In this document: positions 1 to 5,969 of the stretch, in pieces | Position numbering within the stretch: the first letter of the stretch is position 1 | How the letters are laid out: every line of letters starts with the position of its first letter | Assembly: GCA_036279015.1 (NCBI GenBank) | Contig: DASUJY010000091.1 | Span: forward strand, 1-5,969 | DNA length: 5,969 nt | Direction: 5' to 3' | From: DATEOR01 sp036279015 | GTDB taxonomy: Bacteria > Actinomycetota > Thermoleophilia > Gaiellales > Gaiellaceae | The notes under the pieces: generated by a model | What the model was told of the DNA's origin: nothing | Seen by the model: only the letters and a program-made list of their open reading frames with translations | The model's database searches: none | Made by a program: the position numbers and the translations under genes

Positions 1-903
1 CGCTTCATGGGCTGGGACGGGCCGATCCTCACCGACTCGGGCGGCTACCAGGTCTTCTCGCTCCGCGACACGATCGCGTCCGTCGACGAGGAGGGCGTCA
101 CGTTCCGCTCGGTCTACGACGGCCGCAGTGCCCGCTTCACCCCCGAGCTTGTCGCCGACATCCAGCGGCGGCTCGGCTCCGACATCGCGATGTGCCTCGA
201 CGTCTGCCCGCCTGCCGACGTCCCGGCGGCCGAGCTCGCGACTGCGACCGTCCTGACGACGACCTGGGCCGCGCGCCAGCTCGCGGCGCCGCGCGCTCCC
301 GGGCAGCTCCTCTTCGGGATCGCCCAGGGCGGCATCGACCCGGAGCTACGGCGCCGGTCGAGCGAGGAGATCTCCGCTCTCGGCTTCGACGGCCATGCCC
401 TCGGCGGCCTCAGCGTGGGGGAGGAGCGCGGCGTCATGCTGGAGACGGTCGCGTGGTCGACGCCGCTCCTCCCGGCGGAGCGGCCGCGCTACTTCATGGG
501 GATCGGCGACCCTGCCGGGATCCTCGAGGTGATCGAGCGCGGCGTCGACATGTTCGACTGCGTGCTGCCGACGCGGCTCGGGCGCACGGGCTCGGCGCTC
601 ACGTGGGAAGGCCGGCTCAACCTCAAGAACGCGCGCTTCGCCCGCGACGAGCGTCCGCTCGACGAGGACTGCCCGTGCTCGGCTTGCAGCCGCTTCACGC
701 GCGCCTACCTGCGGCATCTCGTCAACCAACAGGAGCTGCTCGGCTTGATACTTTTGTCCGAGCACAACGTCAGATTTCTGCTCGACTTGACCGCCGGAGC
801 GCGGGCTGCCATCGAGCGTGACGGGTTCGGCTCCTACAAGGCGGCCGCGCTCGAGCGCCTCGGCTCGGCCGCCGTCGTGCCAGGCGAGGAGGTCTCTCGG
901 TGA
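1..903 (+). CDS. tgt: tRNA-guanine transglycosylase (queuine tRNA-ribosyltransferase), 5'-truncated
   Basis: This enzyme exchanges guanine-34 in GUN-anticodon tRNAs for the queuosine precursor preQ1 in the cytoplasm. The reading frame is open from base 1, and the N-terminal ~78 residues lie outside the window, judged against E. coli Tgt. Visible family marks, in order: the TDSGG substrate loop with the general-base Asp at 34-36; GIAQGG near 319-336; LGGLSVGE near 394-417; the MFDCVLPTR motif with the nucleophile Asp at 556-558; and the zinc site CxCxxC (Cys codons 670, 676, 685) followed 26 residues later by His 763-765, the same spacing as in E. coli. The C-terminus has normal length. The usual D-E-C after the LGSDI motif reads D-V-C here (199-207). 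The stop overlaps the yajC start by four bases (GTGA), so the genes are probably co-translated. Identification is very secure; what is known of mechanism comes from the Zymomonas and E. coli enzymes. Confidence 0.97.
   Translation, partial: RFMGWDGPILTDSGGYQVFSLRDTIASVDEEGVTFRSVYDGRSARFTPELVADIQRRLGSDIAMCLDVCPPADVPAAELATATVLTTTWAARQLAAPRAPGQLLFGIAQGGIDPELRRRSSEEISALGFDGHALGGLSVGEERGVMLETVAWSTPLLPAERPRYFMGIGDPAGILEVIERGVDMFDCVLPTRLGRTGSALTWEGRLNLKNARFARDERPLDEDCPCSACSRFTRAYLRHLVNQQELLGLILLSEHNVRFLLDLTAGARAAIERDGFGSYKAAALERLGSAAVVPGEEVSR
887..892 (+). promoter_or_regulatory. Ribosome-binding site of yajC (AGGAGG)
   Basis: A perfect AGGAGG lies inside the end of tgt, 7 nt before the GTG at 900. 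It supports GTG-900 as the yajC start even though this start overlaps the tgt stop codon (901-903). Confidence 0.85.
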
Positions 904-1259
904 GTGGTGGTTTCCTAGTTCTTCTAGTCGTGATGTTCGGCTTCATGTACTTCCTGCTGATCAGGCCGCAGCGGACCCAGCAGCGCAAGCAGGCGGAGCT
1001 CCTGTCCTCGCTGAAGCCCGGGGACGAGGTGGTGACGGCCGGCGGCATCTACGGCGAGATCGTCGAGCTCGACGCCGAGCGGGTCATGCTCGAGATCGAC
1101 GAGGACGTCCGGATCGCCGTCGCGCGGCGTGCGATCACGACGATCGTCCCGCCGGAGGAGCTCGACCGGCTCGAGGCGGCCGAGGAGGAGGAGGACGCGG
1201 GCCTCGTCACCGCGGAGGAACCCGTGACCGCCGAGGAGAAGGACCCGGCCCGCAGCTAA
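900..1259 (+). CDS. yajC: YajC, preprotein translocase accessory subunit
   Basis: YajC is a small single-span membrane protein that associates with SecDF in the accessory Sec translocon; its exact role is not settled. The 119-residue product has one N-terminal membrane helix (about residues 4-21), immediately followed by the family's RPQ motif (22-24) and a basic QRKQ stretch. Next comes the small cytosolic domain with the hallmark GDEVVTAGGIYG (41-52) and the VRIAVARRAI strand near its end. The start is GTG, chosen because it follows an ideal AGGAGG and puts the membrane helix right at the N-terminus. The C-terminal ~30 residues are an acidic, probably disordered tail containing a short tandem repeat (VTAEE-P-VTAEE, bases 1206-1238). 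The first codons (cta gtt ctt cta) are unusually AT-rich for this DNA, which may keep the initiation region unstructured. It sits between tgt and secDF as in many bacteria. Confidence 0.95.
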   Translation: MSGGFLVLLVVMFGFMYFLLIRPQRTQQRKQAELLSSLKPGDEVVTAGGIYGEIVELDAERVMLEIDEDVRIAVARRAITTIVPPEELDRLEAAEEEEDAGLVTAEEPVTAEEKDPARS

Positions 1260-1266
1260 GTCCACC

Positions 1267-1270
1267 GGAG
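1267..1270 (+). promoter_or_regulatory. Ribosome-binding site of secDF (GGAG)
   Basis: GGAG sits in the 19-nt gap between the yajC stop and the secDF GTG, with an 8-nt spacer. It selects GTG-1279 as the start, which places the first membrane helix at residue 4. Confidence 0.75.
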
Positions 1271-1278
1271 CCCAGCCT

Positions 1279-4023
1279 GTGCGCCGCTACCTCGTCATCC
1301 TCGCCGCGCTCGTCGCCGCCGTCGGCGGCGTCGTCGTCCTCGCGCTCTTCCGCTCGCCGACGCTCGGCCTCGACCTCCAGGGCGGGCTCGAGGTCGTCCT
1401 GCAGGCGAAGGCGCCGAAGGGACGCGAGATCACGCAGGAGGATCTCGACCGCTCGATCGAGATCATGCGGCAGCGGATCGACAAGATCGGCGTCTCCGAG
1501 CCGGTCATCACGCGCCAGGGCACCGACCAGATCTCCGTCGAGCTCGCCGGCGTCCACGATGCAGGGCGTGCGGCCGAGATCATCGGCCAGACCGCTCAGC
1601 TCCAGTTCTTCGACCTCCAGGGCGATGCGCTCCCGCCCACGCTCGGGGCCAACGGTCAGATCACCGCGGCACCGCAGCTCCTTCCGCTGCTCTCCGGCCA
1701 GCAGGAGGCTGCGAAGAAGGGGACGCCGACGCAGTGGTACCTCTACTCGGCGGCGAAGAAGCGCATCGCCGGGCCGGCCGACACGAAGGAGGCGATCCTC
1801 AGGCAGTTCGGCGGCAACCAGCCGGAGGGCTCGAAGTTCTACGCGGTCCCGGAGGGAAAGATCGTCCTCACCTGCACCGACAACGCGACGGTGTGCCCGG
1901 GCATCGGCGTGCCGGCGCCGGGGAAGACCTACTACTACCTCTTCAAGTACCAGCCGAACAACCCGACCGACCCGATTCCCGAGCTGACCGGGAACGACCT
2001 GAACGGCGACCAGACGCGGCAGGACTTCGGGCAGGGCAACCAGCCGGTCGTGCTGCTCGGGTTCACGGACGAGGGCGGCGACAAGTTCCACGACATCACG
2101 CGCGAGCTCTCCCAGCGCGGGCGCACGCAGGCCGACCTGGCCGGTGCCACCGGCGACCAGCGCGACGCCTTCAAGCAGAGCTTCGCGATCGTGCTCGACC
2201 GCGAGATCCGCTCGTTCCCGTCGATCGACTTCGACGACCCGGGCCTGCGCGACGGCATCTCGGGCGGCAACGCCGAGATCACCGGTCTCGACTCGATCCA
2301 GGAGGCGAAGGACCTCGCACTCGTCCTCCAGACCGGCGCGCTGCCGGTCGAGTTCATCCAGGTCGAGCGCTCGGACATCTCGGCGACGCTCGGCGAGGAC
2401 TCGCTCCGCCAGGCGCTCATCGCGGGCATCGGCGGCCTGCTCGCGGTCGCCTTCTTCCTGCTCGTCTTCTACCGCTTCCTCGGCGTGATCGCGATCATCG
2501 GCCTCGGCATCTACGGCGTGCTCCTCTACGGCGCGTTTCTCCTCTTCAACGTGACGCTGACGCTGCCCGGCTTCGCGGGCCTCGTGCTCACGATCGGCGT
2601 CGCCGCCGACGCGAACGTCGTCATCTTCGAACGCATCAAGGAAGAGGTGAGGGCCGGCAAATCGGTGCGCGCCGCCATCGCCGCCGGCTATCGCAAGGGG
2701 TTCAACACGATCGTGGACGCGAACGTCGTCACGATCATCACCGCGTTCGTCCTCTTCGCCGTCGCGACGGGCGGCGTGAAGGGCTTCGCCCTCATGCTCA
2801 TGATCGGAACGCTGATCTCGATGATCACGGCCGTCGCCGCGACGCGCGCCCTGCTCGGGGTGATCGCCGGCTTCCGCTGGTTCAACAACCCCGCGTTCAT
2901 GGGCGCGAGCGCGCAGACGATCCCGGCCTGGCAGCGGGTCGACTTCGTCGGGCGCACGAGGTACTGGTTCGCCGTCTCGGGGGTCGTCCTCGTGGTCGGC
3001 CTCGCTTCGCTCGGCTGGCAGGGCCTGAACCTCGGCATCGACTTCAAGGGCGGGAGCCAGTTCTCGTTCAAGACGCCGGTGGCCCACCAGATCCAGGACG
3101 TGCGCGCGCAGGCCCAGAAGCTCGGCATCGGCGACGCGATCATCCAGGGACGCGGCGAGGCGACGAACGGCGCCTACAAGGAGTTCCAGGTGCGGACCGG
3201 GTCGCTCGGCCAGCAGGCGCAGACGAACCTCACCGACGCCCTCGAGACCGAGCTCGACGCGAGCTCGGTCGGCGTCAAGAACGTCTCGGCGAGCTTCAGC
3301 CGTCAGATCCTGAAGAGCGCGATCCTCGCGATCATCGTCTCGCTCGCCCTGATCGTCATCTACGTGACGCTCAGGTTCGAGTTCAAGTTCGCCGTGCCGG
3401 TGCTCCTCGCCCTCCTGCACGACATCTTCATCACGCTCGGCATCTACTCGCTGACCCAGCGGGAGGTGACGAGCGCGACCGTCGCGGCGGTCCTGACGAT
3501 CCTCGGCTACTCGATCTACGACACGATCATCATCTTCGACCGCGTGCGCGAGAACATCCCGCTCATGCGGCGGTCGAGCTTCGCCGCGATCGCCAACCAG
3601 TCGCTCTGGGAGACGATTCGCCGCTCGCTGGCTACGACGTTCATCACGCTCCTGCCGGTCACGTCGCTCCTCCTCTTCGGCGGGGACACGCTGAAGGACT
3701 TCGCCTTCGCGCTCCTGGTCGGAATCGTCTCCGGCGCTTACTCGACGATCTTCATCGCGACGCCGTTCCTCGTCGTCCTCAAGGAGCGCGAGCCGGAGTT
3801 CGCGAAGCGGAAGGAGGCCGGCCTCCGCGAGAAGGTCGAGGCGGTCGAGGTGCCGGCCGAGGCGGTGCCCGAGGAGGAGCCGGCCTCGGTCGAGGAGGAG
3901 CGATTCCCCGTCGCGGCGCCGGTCGAAGGGGCGGCCGAGGGCGACGCCGGGGCGAAGGCGGCCGCCCGCCGCGAGGCGCGGCGGAAGCGACGGCGGACGA
4001 GGCCGCATGGACGAGCCCGATAA
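1279..4023 (+). CDS. secDF: Fused SecD-SecF protein-export membrane protein
   Basis: SecDF is an RND-type membrane protein that uses the proton gradient to pull translocating chains out of SecYEG on the outer face. SecD half: TM1 (about 4-23), LGLDLQGG (29-36), a large extracytoplasmic P1 head (about 40-370) ending in GALPVEF (353-359), then TM2-TM6 (about 380-525) with the DANV motif, Asp444 in TM4. A linker (about 535-560) leads to the SecF half: TM7 (562-580), LGIDFKGG (585-592), the P4 head (593-672), and TM8-TM12 (about 677-834) with SIYDT Asp748 and Arg782. Asp748 to Arg782 is 34 residues, matching D637/R671 of Thermus SecDF and D213/R247 of E. coli SecF, so the proton path looks intact. 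At 914 residues it is ~180 longer than the Thermus and Bacillus fusions. About 100 extra residues lie before Asp444, and the C-terminus adds a long charged tail (835-914). There is no stop or frame change at the SecD/SecF junction, so the fusion is real in this sequence. The stop overlaps the next gene by 17 nt. Confidence 0.96.
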   Translation: MRRYLVILAALVAAVGGVVVLALFRSPTLGLDLQGGLEVVLQAKAPKGREITQEDLDRSIEIMRQRIDKIGVSEPVITRQGTDQISVELAGVHDAGRAAEIIGQTAQLQFFDLQGDALPPTLGANGQITAAPQLLPLLSGQQEAAKKGTPTQWYLYSAAKKRIAGPADTKEAILRQFGGNQPEGSKFYAVPEGKIVLTCTDNATVCPGIGVPAPGKTYYYLFKYQPNNPTDPIPELTGNDLNGDQTRQDFGQGNQPVVLLGFTDEGGDKFHDITRELSQRGRTQADLAGATGDQRDAFKQSFAIVLDREIRSFPSIDFDDPGLRDGISGGNAEITGLDSIQEAKDLALVLQTGALPVEFIQVERSDISATLGEDSLRQALIAGIGGLLAVAFFLLVFYRFLGVIAIIGLGIYGVLLYGAFLLFNVTLTLPGFAGLVLTIGVAADANVVIFERIKEEVRAGKSVRAAIAAGYRKGFNTIVDANVVTIITAFVLFAVATGGVKGFALMLMIGTLISMITAVAATRALLGVIAGFRWFNNPAFMGASAQTIPAWQRVDFVGRTRYWFAVSGVVLVVGLASLGWQGLNLGIDFKGGSQFSFKTPVAHQIQDVRAQAQKLGIGDAIIQGRGEATNGAYKEFQVRTGSLGQQAQTNLTDALETELDASSVGVKNVSASFSRQILKSAILAIIVSLALIVIYVTLRFEFKFAVPVLLALLHDIFITLGIYSLTQREVTSATVAAVLTILGYSIYDTIIIFDRVRENIPLMRRSSFAAIANQSLWETIRRSLATTFITLLPVTSLLLFGGDTLKDFAFALLVGIVSGAYSTIFIATPFLVVLKEREPEFAKRKEAGLREKVEAVEVPAEAVPEEEPASVEEERFPVAAPVEGAAEGDAGAKAAARREARRKRRRTRPHGRAR
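3999..4002 (+). promoter_or_regulatory. Weak ribosome-binding site (GAGG) for the phasin-like gene
   Basis: GAGG lies inside the secDF 3' end, only 4 nt before ATG-4007. The spacing is short, so re-initiation or coupling with secDF translation (stop at 4021-4023) probably contributes to expression of the downstream gene. The site is modest and could be chance in GC-rich DNA. Confidence 0.35.
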
Positions 4024-4354
4024 CCAGTCGTCGAAGTCGCTGCGCGGTTTCGCCGAGGAGGCCCTGCTCGCCGGCGTCGGCGCCGTCGCGCTGACGAAGG
4101 AGCGGGCCGACGAGCTGGTGCAGGAGCTCGTCGGACAGGGCAAGCTGACCGGCGAGGACGCGCGGGAGCTCGTGGACGACGTCATGGGCCGCTGGCGCGG
4201 CGACGCAGTCCGGATGAGCGAGCGCGCGGGCACGACCCTCTCGACGGTCTTCCGGGAGCTCGGCCTCATCACCCGCCGCGAGTACGAGGAGCTCGAGCTC
4301 CGCCTCGCCCAGGTCGAGCACCGCCTGCGCCTCGTCGAGAAGCACGATCAATGA
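4007..4354 (+). CDS. Phasin-like small coiled-coil protein (polyhydroxyalkanoate-regulator-like)
   Basis: This 115-residue soluble protein resembles the phasin / 'polyhydroxyalkanoate synthesis regulator phasin' family (COG3937 type). The resemblance is from remembered pattern, not a search. After a polar N-terminus comes a hydrophobic helix (about 15-30, ALLAGVGAVALTKE), then LVQELVGQGKLTGEDARELVDDV (38-59), the family's typical 'LTKE..D.LV.ELV..G.L..E.A..LV' pattern. A GLITRREYEELE segment follows and then a C-terminal coiled coil: L96, L100, V103, L107 and V110 fall at alternating 4/3 spacing. There is no signal peptide, cysteine or enzymatic motif. The start overlaps the secDF end by 17 nt in another frame, and the stop overlaps the ubiB start (ATGA), so it is tightly coupled to both. 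The name does not prove a storage-granule role: such proteins also occur without obvious polyhydroxyalkanoate synthesis. A scaffold or partner of the adjacent UbiB-like kinase is plausible but is inference. Confidence 0.8.
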   Translation: MDEPDNQSSKSLRGFAEEALLAGVGAVALTKERADELVQELVGQGKLTGEDARELVDDVMGRWRGDAVRMSERAGTTLSTVFRELGLITRREYEELELRLAQVEHRLRLVEKHDQ

Positions 4355-5969
4355 GCTCGCGGCCGGCCGTCCGCCAGCTCGGCCGCCTCTCCGAGATCTC
4401 ACAGGTCGCAGCCAAGCACGGCTTCGGCTACTTCTTCGACTCGCATCGCCCGCCGGGGATCCGGTCGCGCCGCGCGCGCGAGATCGACATCTCCCCGGAC
4501 GGGTCGAACCGCGGCGTCCGCGTACGGCAGATGCTCGACGAGCTCGGGCCGACCTTCGTCAAGTTCGGCCAGCTGCTCTCGACGCGCCCGGACGTCGTCC
4601 CGCCGGACATCGTCTTCGAGCTGAAGGCGCTCCAGGACGACGTCTCACCGTTCCCGTACCAGCAGGTCGAGCGCGTCATCGAGGAGGACCTCGGGCTCAC
4701 GGTCGAGCAGCTCTTCCTCGAGTTCGACGAGCTGCCGGTCGCCGCCGCGTCGATCGGCCAGGTGCACCGTGCGACGCTCCCGAACGGGCGCCGGGTCGCC
4801 GTCAAGGTGCAGCGGCCCGACGCTCCCAGGCAGGTCGAGGCCGATCTCGAGCTCATGTACCAGGCCGCGCGCCTCGTCCGCGAGCGGGTGAAGGCGCTCG
4901 AGTTCATCGACACGGTCTCGCTCGTCGACGAGTTCGCGCGCACGATCCGGCAGGAGCTCGACTACCGGATGGAGGCGCGAAACGCGGAGCAGTTCCACCG
5001 GAACTTCGCCGGCCACCCGCACGTCCGTGTCCCGCGCGTCTTCTGGAGCTACTCGCGCTCGCGCGTGTTGACGCTCGAGCTTTTCGAAGGCGTCCACCTG
5101 CGCGACCTCGACCTGACGACGTACACGCTCGAGGAGCGGCGCCGGCTCGCCTACCTCGTGGCCGAGGCGTGGATGCACATGATCTTCCGGCACGGCTTCT
5201 TCCACGCCGACCCGCACCCGGCCAACATCATGGTGCTCGAGCAGACCGAGCAGATCGGCCTCATCGACTTCGGCATGGTCGGGAAGCTGACCGACGAGGA
5301 CATGTCGCGCCTGACGGGGCTCTTCATCGACGCCGTCAACGAGCGAATCGAGGCGCTTCCCGCCCGGCTCGCCGCGCTCGGCGTCCGCTATCCGAAGGAC
5401 AAGGAGGCCGAGTTCGTCGCCGAGCTCCGCGACGTCTACTACCGCTACTACGGCTCGAGCCTCTCGGAGATCGACCCGATCCAGCTGATCCGCGAGGCCT
5501 TCGCGCTCATCTACCGCATGCATCTCCAGCTGCCGACGCGCTTCGTCCTCCTCGACCGCGCGATCGCGACGCTCGGCTCCGTCGGCCTCGAGCTCTATCC
5601 CGAGTTCAACGTCTTCGACGTGGCGAAGCCGTACGCGCGCGAGCTCATGATCGAGCGCTTCACGCCGCAGCGCGTCGCGCGCCGGGCCGGCCACGAGGCG
5701 CGGAACCTCGCCTCGATGATGCGGGAGCTCCCGTACCAGCTGCACGACACGCTGGAGCAGGTCCGCGACGGCCAGATCGAGGTCGGCTTCCGCCACGAGG
5801 GCCTCGAGGACTTCTTCCACCAGATCGACAAGCTCGCCAACCGCCTCGTGATCGCGCTCGTCGCCGGCACGGGCGTGATGGGCTCGGCTCTCCTCGGCGT
5901 CTTCGCGGACGAGGGGCCGCACATCCTGGGCGTGCACGTCTTCTCGATCGTCGGCTTCAGCATCTCGAC
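4351..5969 (+). CDS. ubiB: UbiB/AarF (ABC1) family atypical protein kinase-like, 3'-truncated
   Basis: The 539 visible codons read through to the window end; the family's usual length (~550) suggests only the last few residues are missing. UbiB proteins are membrane-tethered atypical kinase/ATPases needed for coenzyme Q synthesis or, more broadly, isoprenoid-lipid homeostasis. Diagnostic ABC1 features are present in order: the KxGQ motif (K71-Q74, KFGQLLSTRPD); the Ala-rich loop replacing the Gly-rich loop (AAASIGQVHRA, 131-141); the nucleotide lysine in VAVKVQRP (K152); the ELDYRMEARN segment (202-211); the catalytic-loop-like HADPHPAN (D287, N292); and the metal-binding DFG (D306). Hydrophobic segments near 499-518 and from ~525 onward are the typical C-terminal membrane hairpin. 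The ATG overlaps the preceding stop (ATGA) with no strong Shine-Dalgarno, pointing to translational coupling. Substrate is unknown. In an actinobacterium, which would normally use menaquinone, the 'ubiquinone' name may mislead. Confidence 0.93.
   Translation, partial: MSSRPAVRQLGRLSEISQVAAKHGFGYFFDSHRPPGIRSRRAREIDISPDGSNRGVRVRQMLDELGPTFVKFGQLLSTRPDVVPPDIVFELKALQDDVSPFPYQQVERVIEEDLGLTVEQLFLEFDELPVAAASIGQVHRATLPNGRRVAVKVQRPDAPRQVEADLELMYQAARLVRERVKALEFIDTVSLVDEFARTIRQELDYRMEARNAEQFHRNFAGHPHVRVPRVFWSYSRSRVLTLELFEGVHLRDLDLTTYTLEERRRLAYLVAEAWMHMIFRHGFFHADPHPANIMVLEQTEQIGLIDFGMVGKLTDEDMSRLTGLFIDAVNERIEALPARLAALGVRYPKDKEAEFVAELRDVYYRYYGSSLSEIDPIQLIREAFALIYRMHLQLPTRFVLLDRAIATLGSVGLELYPEFNVFDVAKPYARELMIERFTPQRVARRAGHEARNLASMMRELPYQLHDTLEQVRDGQIEVGFRHEGLEDFFHQIDKLANRLVIALVAGTGVMGSALLGVFADEGPHILGVHVFSIVGFSIS

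Noticed and set aside
1260..1278. Possible promoter or terminator between yajC and secDF
   Set aside because: The 18-19 nt gap holds only a ribosome-binding site. There is no hairpin with T-run and no space for -35/-10 boxes.
1311..1333. GC-rich inverted repeat (CGCCGCC / GGCGGCG, 3-nt loop) just inside secDF
   Set aside because: There is no T-run, so it is not an intrinsic terminator. It encodes the Ala/Val/Gly-rich first membrane helix, where such repeats arise by chance. A role in tuning translation cannot be supported from one sequence.
1734..4094. Plus-strand alternative frame of ~786 codons overlapping secDF, and a similar one at 818-1987
   Set aside because: These are out-of-frame readings of real genes in GC-rich DNA, with Arg/Pro/His-rich translations lacking any family signature.
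1207..4272. Very long open frame on the minus strand (~1020 codons) opposite secDF
   Set aside because: It runs codon-for-codon in register with secDF. It stays open because the sense gene nearly avoids TTA, CTA and TCA. Its translation is a low-complexity Arg/Asp/Glu/Ala/Leu mixture without domains, and the plus-strand gene is unmistakable.
4645..5937. Minus-strand open frame (~430 codons) opposite ubiB
   Set aside because: It has the same cause: it is in exact register with ubiB codons, has biased charged composition and no recognisable domain. The plus-strand protein carries all ABC1 motifs.
1..5969. CRISPR arrays, tRNA/rRNA genes, insertion sequences, defence or toxin genes
   Set aside because: I saw no regularly spaced repeats, no structured RNA-like sequence and no transposase motifs. 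The window is filled end to end by five conserved-type genes with uniform composition.

Overview
The window is a high-GC stretch of bacterial chromosome carrying five co-directional (+ strand) protein genes packed with almost no intergenic DNA. The two outer genes are cut by the window edges. The order is tgt (3' part), yajC, a fused secD-secF, a small phasin-like coiled-coil gene, and a UbiB/AarF-type atypical kinase gene (missing only its extreme 3' end). GC-rich codon use is nearly uniform. The SecF half has the tyrosine-containing 'SIYDT' form of the proton-path motif and an 'LRFEFKFAVPV' segment, which I associate from memory with actinobacterial SecF. Together with an intact-looking queuosine enzyme (tgt), this suggests a deep-branching Actinomycetota lineage such as Thermoleophilia/Gaiellales. 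That placement is an inference from remembered family features, not from a search.

Layout: 1-903 is the C-terminal ~300 residues of tRNA-guanine transglycosylase. 900-1259 is YajC, whose GTG start overlaps the tgt stop (GTGA). After a 19-nt gap with a GGAG ribosome-binding site, 1279-4023 encodes a 914-residue SecDF fusion with a large extracytoplasmic head and a charged C-terminal tail. 4007-4354 (17-nt overlap with secDF) encodes a 115-residue phasin-like protein. 4351-5969 (ATGA overlap) encodes an ABC1/UbiB kinase-like protein with C-terminal membrane segments. There is no room for independent promoters or terminators between the genes, so the block is most simply one transcription unit with translational coupling.

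Functionally, tgt-yajC-secD-secF is the widespread conserved order linking tRNA queuosine modification with the accessory Sec translocon (YajC-SecDF), which uses the proton gradient to complete export of proteins across the membrane. The phasin-like/UbiB pair appended downstream is probably a second module concerned with membrane lipid or isoprenoid-quinone homeostasis. I found no mobile element, CRISPR array, RNA gene or convincing new defence-type system. The more interesting points are architectural: the SecD-SecF fusion in an actinobacterial-type sequence, its enlarged P1 head with a lone cysteine pair, its acidic/Arg-rich tail, and the tight coupling of the phasin-like gene to ubiB.
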